In this document: piece after piece, positions 34,293 through 42,891 of the stretch
Layout: the number at the start of each line of letters is the position of its first letter
Position numbering within the stretch: the first letter of the stretch is position 1
From: Novosphingobium clariflavum
GTDB lineage: Bacteria > Pseudomonadota > Alphaproteobacteria > Sphingomonadales > Sphingomonadaceae
Direction of reading: 5' to 3'
Assembly: GCF_026420865.1 (NCBI RefSeq)
Contig: NZ_JAPCWC010000009.1
Location: forward strand, 62,001 to 126,000
DNA: 64,000 bases
Notes under the pieces: model-generated
Seen by the model: the letters and a program-made list of their open reading frames with translations, nothing else
What the model was told of the DNA's origin: nothing
Databases searched by the model: none
Program-made: the position numbers and the translations under genes

Positions 34293-34754
34293 ATGTCGAA
34301 AGCCTCCCGCCGCAGCACCCTGCTCCAGCCCTCGAGCCTGTTCCTCCTCATGTTGGCCGCCGTTTCCGGCCTGGTGATCGCCTGGCTGGCGATCGAGCGC
34401 GTGCAAACCGCCACCCCGGCAGCCGGGATCGCCGTCCCCCAGGACACCTCGCTGCGCTTCGCAGCCCTGCCGCAAAGCGCACGCAGCGCCCTTCTCGACA
34501 TCGAGGTCTCCGCCGCCCGCACGGCGACCCGCCTCGACGACAAACATGAAGACCGCGCCCTGGCCACCGCCCAGCTTGCCTCGCTCGCCAGCTCGGTCGA
34601 CGGGCTCGAGCAAGGCGTGCCGGCGCCCATGCGCGAGACGATCGCGGCGGGCATCGCCCGTGCGCGCGATGCCGCGGCGCAGGGCGAAACCGAAGAGGCC
34701 GCCCGCATCCTGAACGACCTGAGCACCCGCATGGCGGCCGCCCGCTCGGCCTGA
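34293..34754 (+). CDS. Single-pass membrane protein of unknown function
   Basis: A 153-residue protein. A short cytoplasmic part is followed by one helix (LFLLMLAAVSGLVIAWLAIERV) and an Ala/Arg/Glu-rich, mainly helical periplasmic domain (SALLDIEVSAARTATRLDDKHEDRALATAQLASLASSVDGLEQGV, ARDAAAQGETEEAARILNDLSTRMAAA) that could form a coiled coil. No family recognised. It precedes the CoA-transferase gene by 82 bp. An alternative ATG at 34254 would add 13 residues. Confidence 0.65.
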   Translation: MSKASRRSTLLQPSSLFLLMLAAVSGLVIAWLAIERVQTATPAAGIAVPQDTSLRFAALPQSARSALLDIEVSAARTATRLDDKHEDRALATAQLASLASSVDGLEQGVPAPMRETIAAGIARARDAAAQGETEEAARILNDLSTRMAAARSA

Positions 34755-34836
34755 GCGGGCCGGCCACTGCGCCCCTTCGTCCCTACGACTTAGGTGGCAC
34801 TTGATCTGGCCGCCCCATGGTGAGAGCCATGGGGAG

Positions 34837-36132
34837 ATGGATGCCAGAACTCTCTACGCCGCCCGCCTGACCACCGCCGACAGAGCGGTCGAGGCGATCG
34901 CCAGCAACAGCAACCTTGCCATGGGCATGGTCGTGGCCGAACCCCCTGCCCTGCTTGCCGCGCTTGCCCGCCGGGCCGAAGCGGGAACGCTCACCGGCCT
35001 GCGTGTCTGGTATCTGCTTTCGCAGGCCCACGCCGGGTCGACGATCCTGCGGCGCGACCTGCTTGGCCGCATCCGCCCTCAATGCCTTTTCATGAGCGGG
35101 GTGGAACGTGCGCTCATCAAGGCCGACCCTGCCGCCGAGGCCTTGATCGACTTCGTGCCCACCGCCTTCAGCGGCTCTCCGCGGGTGATGTGCGCAGAAG
35201 TGGGCATGGATGCCTGCGTGCTTGCGGTCTCGCCGATGGACGCCGACGGCTATTTCAGCTTCGGCGCCGCCAACGACTATACCTCCGCCGCCGCCCATAG
35301 CGCGAAGACGGTGATCGTCGAGGTCAATCCTGCGATGCCGCGCGTCGCCTGCCCGGCGCCGCTGCACATCTCGCAGGTCACCGCCGTGGTCGAGAACCAT
35401 GCGCCGCTGCTCGGCTTCGCAGAAGCCGAGGCCGCCCCCGAGGACGAGGCCATCGCCGCGCTGATCGCGGAAATGATCGATGATGGCGCCTGCCTGCAGA
35501 TGGGCATCGGCAACCTGCCCGGCGCTGTCTGCCGCCGCATCGCGAACCGGCGCGACCTGGGCATCCATACCGAACTGCTCACTCCGGCCCTCGCCCGTCT
35601 GGCGCAGCAAGGGGCGGTCACCAATCGCCTGAAGACGACGCAGCCGGGCCTCAGCGTCTATTCCTTCGCGATGGGCGACGATCCCTTCTACCGCTGGCTG
35701 GACGCCAATCCGCATGTCTATTCGATGCCGGTCGACGTGGTGAACGATCCCGCCGTGATCGCTCGGAACGACAAGATGGTCTCGGTCAACGCGACCATCC
35801 AGGTCGACCTGCAAGGTGCCTGCAATTCCGAATTCATGGGCGGACACCAGCACTCGGCCGCAGGCGGCCAGCTCGACTTCGTGCGCGGGGCCAATGCGTC
35901 GACAGGCGGGGTCTCGGTGATCGCCTGCCGCTCGACGGCAAAGGGCGGCACCGTCAGCCGCATCGTGCCGCGCCTCGACGGCCCGGTGACGACCCCGCGC
36001 AACGACGTCCACTGGATCGTCACCGAGCACGGCGCCGCCAACTTGCGCGGCAAGACCTTGCGCCAGCGGGCGGAACTGCTGATCGGCCTTGCCGATCCGA
36101 AGTTCCGCGATGAACTGGCCAAAGCGCTCTGA
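34837..36132 (+). CDS. Acetyl-CoA hydrolase/transferase family (4-hydroxybutyrate CoA-transferase-like)
   Basis: A 431-residue protein aligning along its length with clostridial 4-hydroxybutyrate CoA-transferase from its first residues (LYAARLTTADRAVEAI). Blocks: FGAANDYTSAAAHSAKTVIVEVNPAMPR, GACLQMGIGNLPGAVCRRI, LGIHTELLTPALARL, DKMVSVNATIQVDLQGACNSEFMGG with the candidate catalytic Glu, QLDFVRGANASTGG and VHWIVTEHGAANLRGKTLRQRAELLI. It transfers CoA between acyl-CoA and a carboxylic acid, likely acetate. That alignment fixes the ATG at 34837, although GGGGAG abuts it and a TTG at 34801 is also open. Confidence 0.87.
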   Translation: MDARTLYAARLTTADRAVEAIASNSNLAMGMVVAEPPALLAALARRAEAGTLTGLRVWYLLSQAHAGSTILRRDLLGRIRPQCLFMSGVERALIKADPAAEALIDFVPTAFSGSPRVMCAEVGMDACVLAVSPMDADGYFSFGAANDYTSAAAHSAKTVIVEVNPAMPRVACPAPLHISQVTAVVENHAPLLGFAEAEAAPEDEAIAALIAEMIDDGACLQMGIGNLPGAVCRRIANRRDLGIHTELLTPALARLAQQGAVTNRLKTTQPGLSVYSFAMGDDPFYRWLDANPHVYSMPVDVVNDPAVIARNDKMVSVNATIQVDLQGACNSEFMGGHQHSAAGGQLDFVRGANASTGGVSVIACRSTAKGGTVSRIVPRLDGPVTTPRNDVHWIVTEHGAANLRGKTLRQRAELLIGLADPKFRDELAKAL

Positions 36133-36163
36133 TACCGAAAGCGGAAAGCCTTGGCGCGCGCGA

Positions 36164-36499
36164 TCAGATTGCCGTCGCGCCCAGACGCTCCACCCAGTCG
36201 GCGTGACGCTTCTTGAGTTCGCGCTCCCAGCCGAGGCCGATCTTCTCGGCGTCCACCGCTTCCAGCACATCGAAAGCGAAGGCCGCTGCCCCGTGCGTGT
36301 TCCATGCCTCCTGCAACGAACGCTGCGGCGTGGAGCCCAGCCGCAAGGTGAAGAATATCCGGTTGCGGATCGCCGGAAGGTTAGGCGCGCGCCCCACCCA
36401 CACCTCTTCGCTGGCGGTACAGCGCAGCGCGTAGACGCCCGGTTCGGGTTTGCGTTCACGATATTCGGCGAGGGCCGCCTTGCGATCGGCACGATCCAT
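36164..36499 (-). CDS. GIY-YIG nuclease-like protein
   Basis: A 111-residue protein: KPEPGVYALRCTASEEVWVGRAPNLPAIRNRIFFTLRLGSTPQRSLQEAWNTHGAAAFAFDVLEAVDAEKIG. The two signature triplets are GVY and WVG instead of GIY and YIG, followed by the usual Arg and the F-xF-V-LE block. The catalytic tyrosine of the second triplet is therefore replaced by Trp, so nuclease activity is doubtful. Start MDRADRK at 36499. It is divergent from a DUF2239 gene with two shared palindromes between them. Confidence 0.82.
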   Translation of the reverse strand: MDRADRKAALAEYRERKPEPGVYALRCTASEEVWVGRAPNLPAIRNRIFFTLRLGSTPQRSLQEAWNTHGAAAFAFDVLEAVDAEKIGLGWERELKKRHADWVERLGATAI

Positions 36500-36521
36500 G
36501 ATTCGAGTCCCTGAAGTAATT

Positions 36522-36535
36522 TTTACCCGGATAAA
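36522..36535. promoter_or_regulatory. CCCGG palindrome A, operator candidate
   Basis: TTTACCCGGATAAA is a near-perfect palindrome (TTTA-CCCGG-A-TAAA), 23 bp upstream of the minus-strand GIY-YIG start. It pairs with site B to form a larger imperfect inverted repeat across the divergent promoter region. Confidence 0.6.
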
Positions 36536-36556
36536 TTGACCTGGCCGCGATTTCAA

Positions 36557-36570
36557 TTTACCCGGGCAAA
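36557..36570. promoter_or_regulatory. CCCGG palindrome B, operator candidate
   Basis: TTTACCCGGGCAAA, 20 bp upstream of the DUF2239 start at 36591. Centre-to-centre distance to site A is 35 bp. The same half-site TTTACCCGG occurs in both, so one regulator probably controls both genes. Confidence 0.6.
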
Positions 36571-36590
36571 AATATTTCAGGACCCCTTAC

Positions 36591-37118
36591 ATGACGCAGA
36601 CCTGCACCGCCTTCCTCGGCACCACCCGCTTGGCGCACGGCACGCCCGCCGAGCTGATCGCCACTCTTTCAGGGCAGGAACAAGGCGTGCTGGTGTTCGA
36701 CGACGCCACCGGCAGGCCTGTCGATCTCGACTGGCGGGGCCTTGCGCCCATTCCGCAAGAAAGCGAAGCACCGCGCCGTCGCGGCCGCCCGAAACTCGGC
36801 GTAACCGCGCGCGAGGTGACCTTGCTGCCCCGCCAGTGGGACTGGCTGGCCCAGCAACCCGGCGGTGCCTCGCAGGCCCTGCGCCGGCTTGTCGACGAGG
36901 CGCGCAAGACGGACGGCGGCCGCACCGCGAAACGCGCCGCCCACGAACGCGCCTACCGCGTAATGTCCGCGCTCGGCGGAGACCTGCCCGGTTTCGAGGA
37001 GGCAAGCCGCCTGCTCTTTGCAGACAGGCTGGAGGCGTTCGCCGCCGCCATGGCGGCATGGCCGGCAGACGTGCGCAATCACGTCTTCGAACTCGCGCAG
37101 CCATCTGTGGAAGACTGA
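36591..37118 (+). CDS. DUF2239 family protein, possible DNA-binding
   Basis: A 175-residue protein of the DUF2239 type: CTAFLGTTRLAHGTPAELIATL at the start, VLVFDDATGRPVDLDWRG, then RRRGRPKLGVTAREVTLLPRQWDWLAQQPGGASQALRRLVDEARK. The GRPKLG segment at about residues 65-70 resembles an AT-hook, and the VTLLPRQWDWLAQQPGGASQALRRLVDEA block looks like a ribbon-helix-helix DNA-binding unit. The C-terminus contains a helical MSALGGDLPGFEEASRLLFADRLEAF. The family has no proven function; self-regulation through the CCCGG palindromes is inference. Confidence 0.85.
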   Translation: MTQTCTAFLGTTRLAHGTPAELIATLSGQEQGVLVFDDATGRPVDLDWRGLAPIPQESEAPRRRGRPKLGVTAREVTLLPRQWDWLAQQPGGASQALRRLVDEARKTDGGRTAKRAAHERAYRVMSALGGDLPGFEEASRLLFADRLEAFAAAMAAWPADVRNHVFELAQPSVED

Positions 37119-37124
37119 TACGAA

Positions 37125-37151
37125 AAAGGCGGCGCTCACCGCGCCGCCTTT
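37125..37151. terminator. Bidirectional intrinsic terminator
   Basis: Perfect 11-bp stem AAAGGCGGCGC / GCGCCGCCTTT with loop TCACC, between the DUF2239 and lysC genes (convergent). AAAAA precedes it, giving T5 on the minus strand. Confidence 0.88.
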
Positions 37152-37197
37152 CCCTGACTCAGACTGTTCGACCGCTCACCCTGAGCGTGTCGAAGGG

Positions 37198-38457
37198 TCA
37201 GGCCGCCGCGTCGAGCCCGTAAGCCGTGTGCAGCACGCGCACCGCCAGTTCGGTCTCGTCGGTGTCGATCAGGACCGAAACCTTGATCTCGCTGGTCGAG
37301 ATGGCGATGATGTTGATGCCGCGATCGGCCAGCGTCTTGAACATGGTCGATGCGACGCCCGCGTGGCTGCGCATGCCGACGCCGACGACCGAGACCTTGG
37401 CGACATTGCTGTCGGCGATCATGCGGTAGAAGCCGATCGTTTCCTTGCGCTCTTCCAGCAGCGCCTGCGCGCGGACGAGATCGGCCTGCGGCACCGTGAA
37501 GGTGACGTCGGTCTCGCCCTTGTCCTTGGCGACGTTCTGGATGATCATGTCGACGTTGATGTTCTGCTCGGCCAGCGGCGCGAAGATCGCGGCCACCGCG
37601 CCCGGACGGTCCGGCACGCGGGTAAGGGTAACCTTGGCTTCGTTCTTGTCAGCGGCGATGCCGGTGATCAGCTGGCGTTCCATATCGCTTCCTTCAAGTT
37701 CTTCGTCGCTGACGATCATCGTTCCGGGGAGAGTGTCTGCCGCCGGGGCGTTCTCGTCGATGAACGAGGACAGCACCTGCACGCGCACGTTCTCCTTCAT
37801 CGCGAGGGAGACCGAGCGGGTCTGCAGCACCTTCGAGCCGACCGAGGCCAGTTCGAGCATTTCTTCATAGGTCACCAGCGGCAGCTTGCGCGCCTTGGCG
37901 ACGATGCGCGGGTCGGTGGTGTAGACGCCGTCGACGTCGGTGTAGATGTCGCAGCGGTCGGCCTTGACCGCCGCCGCCACGGCCACCGCCGAAGTGTCCG
38001 AACCGCCACGGCCCAGCGTGGTGATGCGATTGTCCGGTGAAACGCCCTGGAAGCCGGGGATCACCGCGATCTCGCCCGCCGCCATCGATGCCAGCAACGC
38101 TTCCGAATCGAAGTCCTCGATACGGGCCTTGGCGTGGGCATCGTCGGTCTTGATCGGCAATTGCCAGCCGAGCCACGAGCGGGCCTTGCAGCCCATGGCC
38201 TGCAGCGTCAGCGCCAGCAGGCCCGAAGTGACCTGCTCGCCCGATGCGACGACGACATCGTATTCGGCGGGATCGTAAAGCGCATTGGCCTCACGGCAGA
38301 AGTTGACGAGACGGTCGGTCTCGCCCGCCATCGCCGAAACGACGACCGCGACTTCGTGGCCGGCTTCCTGCTGACGTTTGACGATACCCGCCACGCGCCG
38401 GATTCGCTCGGTCCCGGCCATCGAAGTGCCGCCGAATTTCATCACGATACGTGCCAA
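37198..38457 (-). CDS. lysC: Aspartate kinase LysC
   Basis: A 419-residue monofunctional aspartokinase. The kinase motif is IVMKFGGTSMAG at the N-terminus, followed by VVVSAMAGETDRL, LGRGGSDTSAVAVAAAVKADRCDIYTDVDGVYTTDPRIV and two ACT domains for allosteric control (VTLTRVPDRPGAVAAIFAPLAEQNINVDMI and VSVVGVGMRSHAGVASTMFKTLADRGINIIAIS). It opens the lysine, threonine and methionine pathways. A TTG start at 38457 gives the family beginning (M)ARIVMKFGG; the frame remains open far upstream only as shadow of the opposite ubiG gene. Confidence 0.95.
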   Translation of the reverse strand: MARIVMKFGGTSMAGTERIRRVAGIVKRQQEAGHEVAVVVSAMAGETDRLVNFCREANALYDPAEYDVVVASGEQVTSGLLALTLQAMGCKARSWLGWQLPIKTDDAHAKARIEDFDSEALLASMAAGEIAVIPGFQGVSPDNRITTLGRGGSDTSAVAVAAAVKADRCDIYTDVDGVYTTDPRIVAKARKLPLVTYEEMLELASVGSKVLQTRSVSLAMKENVRVQVLSSFIDENAPAADTLPGTMIVSDEELEGSDMERQLITGIAADKNEAKVTLTRVPDRPGAVAAIFAPLAEQNINVDMIIQNVAKDKGETDVTFTVPQADLVRAQALLEERKETIGFYRMIADSNVAKVSVVGVGMRSHAGVASTMFKTLADRGINIIAISTSEIKVSVLIDTDETELAVRVLHTAYGLDAAA

Positions 38458-38538
38458 GGTGCCGTTGCTCCCCGTGAGATTGTGCGCATGAACGATGCGC
38501 GTGTGGATAAGAGTTCGGCGGGCTGTTAGGGGGGAGTC

Positions 38539-39291
38539 ATGGATAATGCAACTGCTTCGAACACGCCTTCCGGCGCAACAATCGATCCGAAGGAAGCCGC
38601 CCACTTCGGCGCGCTGGCGGCCGAGTGGTGGGATCCGAAGGGCACTTCGGCGATGCTCCACCAGCTCAACCCGGTGCGCCTCGGCTTCATCCGTGCCGAG
38701 ATCGACCGGCATTTCGGTAGCGATTCCCGTGCCTTGAAGCCGCTCGCCGGCAAGCGCGCGCTCGATGCCGGCTGCGGTGCCGGGCTGCTCTGCGAACCGC
38801 TCGCCCGCCTCGGCGCGGCGGTGACGGGCGTGGACGCGGCGGCGCAGAACGTTGCGGCGGCCCGTGCCCATGCCGAAGCGATGGGGCTTCCCATCGATTA
38901 CAGACACGGCGAACTGGGCGCGCTGGGGCTCTCGGCCTACGACCTCGTCTGCTCGCTGGAAGTGATCGAGCACGTGATCGACAAGGCGCTGTTCATCGGC
39001 CAGCTTGCCGGTGCACTGGCGGACGACGGGCTGATGATCCTGTCCTGCCCCAACCGCACCCCCGCCTCGCGCCTGCTGCTGGTCGAGGCGGCCGAGCGGC
39101 TGGGCAAAGTGCCGCGCGGCACGCACGACTGGCACCAGTTCGCCACGCCCGAGGAGCTACGTGAATTGGCCGAAGGCGCCGGCCTGACGCTGGGCGAGCC
39201 CAAGGGCATCGCATGGTCGCCCACGAAGGGGCTGCACCTGTCGGACGATCTCTCGCTGAACTTCATCGTGACGGCTGCGAAGAAGAAGTAA
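38539..39291 (+). CDS. ubiG: Ubiquinone O-methyltransferase UbiG
   Basis: A 250-residue SAM-dependent methyltransferase. The start reads IDPKEAAHFGALAAEWWDPKGTSAMLHQLNPVRLGFI, characteristic of UbiG. Motif I is ALDAGCGAGLLCEPLARLGAAVTGVDAA, post-motif LVCSLEVIEHVIDK, and the C-terminal HDWHQFATPEELRELAEGAGL is present. It performs both O-methylations in ubiquinone synthesis. ubiB and ubiE of the same pathway lie at 61-63 kb. Confidence 0.96.
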   Translation: MDNATASNTPSGATIDPKEAAHFGALAAEWWDPKGTSAMLHQLNPVRLGFIRAEIDRHFGSDSRALKPLAGKRALDAGCGAGLLCEPLARLGAAVTGVDAAAQNVAAARAHAEAMGLPIDYRHGELGALGLSAYDLVCSLEVIEHVIDKALFIGQLAGALADDGLMILSCPNRTPASRLLLVEAAERLGKVPRGTHDWHQFATPEELRELAEGAGLTLGEPKGIAWSPTKGLHLSDDLSLNFIVTAAKKK

Positions 39292-39470
39292 GGGATACAG
39301 CAGGGGGTCAACACCCCCTGCACCCCGATTACCGTCTCCGTGGTTCCTTGCACTATCCGCTGCGTGCTCAATGGCATTGCCGGGAGACCTGTTGGCTGCA
39401 CCGCAAGCAGAGCGCTACAGATGGCGAGGGGCAGCATGAACATTTTGCAGCTCTGCGGGATTTCCTGAGT

Positions 39471-39992
39471 TTATCGCAGAGCCTCAGGACTTCCTCTTTG
39501 CTTCAAATCACGAATCGCCGCGCGAACCTGCGCCTCACGCGCGTCCCACGATCCGCCGATCCGCGTGAAAGGCACCGCTGCGCGCACCAGCATCTCCTCC
39601 GCCAGCGCCGCGAACCGGGCCCGCGCGTCACCGGTCCCGAAGAACCGCGTCCCGTCATCACGCCACGGCACGTCGGGCGAGAACAGCAGGTAGTGATCGG
39701 CCTTGGGATAACCCATCAGCACTTCGGGCACCTCGCCGAACAGCATCTGCGCCCAGGCCGCCGTCATCAACTGATCGGTATCGAGCAACAGCACCGCCGG
39801 GGCCGCTGCCATCGCCTTGCGGTTCTCCTCCGCCTGCCCTTCGGCAATCGCGATGAGGTCCGCCATCGTCAGGTCGGTGCCGCGCTCCTCGCAATAGGCA
39901 CGGCCATATTCCGGCACCCACGGCAGCCCCAGCCGCGCCGCCAGTACCGACTTGCCCGTGCTTTCCGCGCCGTGGAGGCAGACCGTGATCAC
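39471..39992 (-). CDS. NadR-type nicotinamide riboside kinase, AAA ATPase
   Basis: A 173-residue P-loop protein: CLHGAESTGKSVLAARL (Walker A), WVPEYGRAYCEERGTDLTMADLIAIAEGQ, LLLDTDQLMTAAWAQMLFGEVPEVLMG (Walker B region) and a lid/C-terminal helix. This equals the ribosylnicotinamide kinase part of NadR without the helix-turn-helix and NMN adenylyltransferase domains. The GTG start at 39992 overlaps the pnuC stop (GTGA), which fixes the reading and supports a role in phosphorylating imported nicotinamide riboside. Confidence 0.85.
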   Translation of the reverse strand: MITVCLHGAESTGKSVLAARLGLPWVPEYGRAYCEERGTDLTMADLIAIAEGQAEENRKAMAAAPAVLLLDTDQLMTAAWAQMLFGEVPEVLMGYPKADHYLLFSPDVPWRDDGTRFFGTGDARARFAALAEEMLVRAAVPFTRIGGSWDAREAQVRAAIRDLKQRGSPEALR

Positions 39993-40570
39993 GCGGCCTT
40001 GAGTTCCCGATTCTGGCCCCGCTCGGCCGCCGCCCATTCGATCAGGCCCAGCACCGACATCACCAGAAACACCACATAGAGCGCAGCCGTCGGCCACAGG
40101 TCCTTGTAGGCATAGACCCCGATCGAGGCGACATCGATGGCGATCCACAGCACCCAGTTCTCGATCCGGCGGAAGGCCAGCAGGACTTGCGCGGCGATGG
40201 AAGCCCCGGCGATCGCGGCATCGGCATAGGGCAGCGAGGCATCGGTGAACTTGTGCATCACCCAGCCGAGGTTCAGCGCCAGCGCCGCCGTCGCCACCAG
40301 CCAGAGCGCGCGGCTGAAACCGCCCAGCCGCTGCACCGGCACCCGGCTCTCACCCCCGCCCGCGCGCACCCAGAGCGCCCAGCCCCAGCCTTGCGCCGCG
40401 AAGAAGAAGATCTGCAGGCCGGCCTCGCCATAGAGCCTGGCCTGCCAGAACACCACGAAGTAGAGCGCCACCATGGCCATGCCGAACGGGTAGTTCCACA
40501 CGCTGCGCCGCACCAGAAGTGCGATATTGGCAAGCCCCAGTGCCGCCGCGACCCATTCTACCGGATCCAT
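39989..40570 (-). CDS. pnuC: Nicotinamide riboside transporter PnuC
   Basis: A 193-residue integral membrane protein with about seven helices. The family motifs are RRSVWNYPFGMAMVALYFVVFWQARLYGEAGLQIFFFAAQGWGWALW and, near the C-terminus, FRRIENWVLWIAIDVASIGVYAYKDLWPTAALYVVFLVMSVLGLIEW. PnuC is a facilitator; uptake is driven by the kinase encoded immediately downstream. Together they form a compact vitamin B3 salvage unit. Confidence 0.92.
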   Translation of the reverse strand: MDPVEWVAAALGLANIALLVRRSVWNYPFGMAMVALYFVVFWQARLYGEAGLQIFFFAAQGWGWALWVRAGGGESRVPVQRLGGFSRALWLVATAALALNLGWVMHKFTDASLPYADAAIAGASIAAQVLLAFRRIENWVLWIAIDVASIGVYAYKDLWPTAALYVVFLVMSVLGLIEWAAAERGQNRELKAA

Positions 40571-40595
40571 TGTCGCCCCCGTTATTCCTTAGGAT

Positions 40596-40943
40596 TCAGC
40601 CAAGCGCGGCTTCCCATTCCGGCTCCTTGAAACCCACCAGCAAGCCGCCCGGATACTCGACGACCGGCCGCTTGATGGTGCTGGGCTGCGCGACCATGAT
40701 CGCCGCCGCCCTGGCCGCATCGAGGTCCTGCTTGTCCGCATCCGGCAGCTTCCTGAACGTGGTGCCCGCGCGGTTCAGCAGCTTTTCCCAGCCCACCACG
40801 GCGATCCACTTTTCCAGCCGCGCGGCGTCGGCGCCTTCCTTCTTGTAGTCGTGGAAGGTGTAGTCGCTGCCGCGCGCTTCCAGCCATTTGCGCGCCTTCT
40901 TCACGGTGTCGCAGTTGGGGATGCCGTAGAATTCAAGGCTCAC
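40596..40943 (-). CDS. ArsC/Spx-family (YffB-like) protein
   Basis: A 115-residue thioredoxin-like protein: LEFYGIPNCDTVKKARKWLEARGSDYTFHDYKKEGADAARLEKWI, FRKLPDADK and STIKRPVVEYPGGLLVGFKEPEWEAAL. A single cysteine at about residue 11 (PNCDT) takes the place of the CxxC of glutaredoxins, like YffB. The KRPVVE motif is shared with arsenate reductase ArsC, but no arsenic genes are nearby, so YffB-like is the safer call. The start is a GTG overlapping the upstream ABM gene stop. Confidence 0.87.
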   Translation of the reverse strand: MSLEFYGIPNCDTVKKARKWLEARGSDYTFHDYKKEGADAARLEKWIAVVGWEKLLNRAGTTFRKLPDADKQDLDAARAAAIMVAQPSTIKRPVVEYPGGLLVGFKEPEWEAALG

Positions 40944-41266
40944 GATTCGCTTTCCCTCTCGAAGTGGCGCACCCGCGGTTCGTTGCAGGCGAAGGCGGTG
41001 TAGCTCTGGTAATAGTGGTCGCGGCCCTTGGCCTGCACTTCGGCATGGGCGGCGACGCGCCGCCATGCCAGCGCGGCGGCCTCATCCTCCCATTCGGACA
41101 GCGCGATCACTTCGCCATCCTCGCTGGTGTAGCTCTTGAACGAAAGGAAGCCGGGCTGCGCGCGGGCGAGCGCGTCCATCGCCTCGGCATCGGCGGAATA
41201 GGCGGCCGCGTCGATGTCGGCGCGCTTGCGATTGCGGAAGACTACCAGGAACATGGCCGCGCTCAT
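40940..41266 (-). CDS. Antibiotic biosynthesis monooxygenase (ABM) domain protein
   Basis: A 108-residue ABM/ferredoxin-like fold: [90 protein letters not shown]. The pattern [19 protein letters not shown] is the ABM core. Such small proteins act as cofactor-free oxygenases or heme-degrading proteins; function is open here. AAGGGCC precedes the ATG at 41266. It is coupled to the YffB-like gene by a 4-bp overlap. Confidence 0.85.
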   Translation of the reverse strand: MSAAMFLVVFRNRKRADIDAAAYSADAEAMDALARAQPGFLSFKSYTSEDGEVIALSEWEDEAAALAWRRVAAHAEVQAKGRDHYYQSYTAFACNEPRVRHFERESES

Positions 41267-41348
41267 GGCCCTTCGCAGGCCATTCCGCAAGCATGTGACG
41301 CACCGCCAACGCTGGACAATCCGAAGATTGCGCGCCAAGGCGCGGGGC

Positions 41349-42416
41349 ATGAGCGTGAACACTTTCGGCCGCCTTCTGCGATTCACCACCTGGGGCGAGA
41401 GCCATGGCCCTGCCATCGGCGCCGTCGTCGACGGGTGCCCGCCGGGCCTTGCCATCGACGAGGGGCTGATCCAGCCCTTCCTCGACGCGCGCCGCCCCGG
41501 CCAGTCGAAGTTCACCACCCAGCGGCAGGAGCCGGATCAGGTCCGCATCCTGTCCGGCGTGTTCGAAGGCAAGACCACCGGCACGCCGATCAGCCTGATG
41601 ATCGAGAACGTCGACCAGCGCTCGAAGGACTATTCGGACGTCGCCAAGGCCTATCGCCCCGGCCATGCCGACTATGCCTATGACGCCAAGTACGGCTTGC
41701 GCGACTATCGCGGCGGCGGCCGCAGCTCGGCGCGGGAGACCGCCAGCCGCGTGGCGGCGGGCGGCGTGGCGCGGCTGGTGATCCCGGACGTGACGATCCT
41801 CGCCTATGTCTCCGAGATCGGCGGGGACGCTATCGACAGGACGAGCTTCGATGCGGCCGAGATCGGCAACAACCCGTTCTTCTGCCCCGACGCACAGGCC
41901 GCCAAGCGCTGGGAGAAGATCGTCGACGACGCGCGCCTGGCCGGTTCCTCGGTCGGCGCGGTGGTCGAATGCGTCGCCACCGGCGTTCCGGCCGGCTGGG
42001 GCGCGCCGCTCTATGGCAAGCTCGATGCCGATCTGGCGGCCGCGATGATGGGCATCAACGCGGTGAAGGGCGTCGAGATCGGTGATGGTTTTGCCGCCGC
42101 GCGCCTGACCGGCGAGCAGAATGCCGACCCGATGTATCCGGGTTCCCATGGCCCCGAGTTCAGCGCCAACCACGCAGGCGGTATTGCCGGCGGCATCTCG
42201 ACCGGCCAGCCGGTCGTCGTGCGCGTGGCGTTCAAGCCGACCAGTTCGATCCTCACCCCGCAGCCCACCATCAACCGGGACGGCGAGGCGACCGAACTGT
42301 TCACCAAGGGCCGCCACGACCCTTGCGTGGGCATTCGCGGCGTGCCCGTGGTCGAGGCGATGATGGCGCTGGTGCTGGCGGATCACAAGCTGCTGCACCG
42401 CGGCCAGTGCGGCTGA
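41349..42416 (+). CDS. aroC: Chorismate synthase AroC
   Basis: A 355-residue FMN-dependent enzyme. It starts [33 protein letters not shown], then [40 protein letters not shown] with the three chorismate synthase signatures, [32 protein letters not shown] and [26 protein letters not shown]. It catalyses the last shikimate pathway step. GGGGC lies just before the ATG; a longer open frame upstream overlaps the minus-strand ABM gene and is not credible. Confidence 0.97.
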   Translation: MSVNTFGRLLRFTTWGESHGPAIGAVVDGCPPGLAIDEGLIQPFLDARRPGQSKFTTQRQEPDQVRILSGVFEGKTTGTPISLMIENVDQRSKDYSDVAKAYRPGHADYAYDAKYGLRDYRGGGRSSARETASRVAAGGVARLVIPDVTILAYVSEIGGDAIDRTSFDAAEIGNNPFFCPDAQAAKRWEKIVDDARLAGSSVGAVVECVATGVPAGWGAPLYGKLDADLAAAMMGINAVKGVEIGDGFAAARLTGEQNADPMYPGSHGPEFSANHAGGIAGGISTGQPVVVRVAFKPTSSILTPQPTINRDGEATELFTKGRHDPCVGIRGVPVVEAMMALVLADHKLLHRGQCG

Positions 42417-42498
42417 TACAGGGCTGCTGAGCCAGGGCCGCTGGACCAGAGCCGCTGGGCGCGGGCGGATCGACGCCCGCCCCGGTCCTCGCCGCCGC

Positions 42499-42891
42499 TC
42501 AATCCATTTTGGCGTCCGCCAGCGGCGCGGTGCGGGCCTCCAGCCGACCCTCGCCGCGATAGACCAGCACGCAGCTCTGGCTGCCCGCGCAGAAGCTCTG
42601 CACCGGCGCCAGCGCCCGCGTGCCATAACGATAGGTGCGCCCGCCCTCGGTGATCTCGAACCCGGAAATGTCGCGGATGCGGTGTTCGTGCGCAAACATC
42701 ACGGCATGGCCCTCGCGCACCGGTGCCCAGAGCGACCACTGGTCGTAGAGCCGGTGATGGTAGCGGAAGGTCATGTCACCCGCCGCGCGGTTGTCCAGCG
42801 AAGTGGGCCAGCTGTTGCAGGCGGCCAGCGAGGTGCAGGCGGCGAGCAGCAGCGCAAGCCGGCCCGAACGGCCAAGTCGGAGCATGTTCAT
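42499..42891 (-). CDS. Small lipoprotein of unknown function
   Basis: A 130-residue protein. The signal peptide LALLLAACTSLAAC-N has a clear lipobox (LAAC). The mature domain TFRYHHRLYDQWSLWAPVREGHAVMFAHEHRIRDISGFEITEGGRTYRYGTRALAPVQSFCAGSQSCVLVYRGEGRLEARTAPL has two cysteines close together and several aromatic residues, likely a small beta domain. I do not recognise the family. Confidence 0.7.
   Translation of the reverse strand: MNMLRLGRSGRLALLLAACTSLAACNSWPTSLDNRAAGDMTFRYHHRLYDQWSLWAPVREGHAVMFAHEHRIRDISGFEITEGGRTYRYGTRALAPVQSFCAGSQSCVLVYRGEGRLEARTAPLADAKMD

Noticed and set aside
40596-40943. Arsenate reductase function for the ArsC-like gene
   Set aside because: No arsR, arsB or acr3 nearby, and the single cysteine and length fit the YffB/Spx-like branch better.
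42461-42480. GCGGGCG/CGCCCGC hairpin after aroC as a terminator
   Set aside because: Only 7 bp of pure GC with no T-run in a GC-rich region; too weak to list as a terminator.
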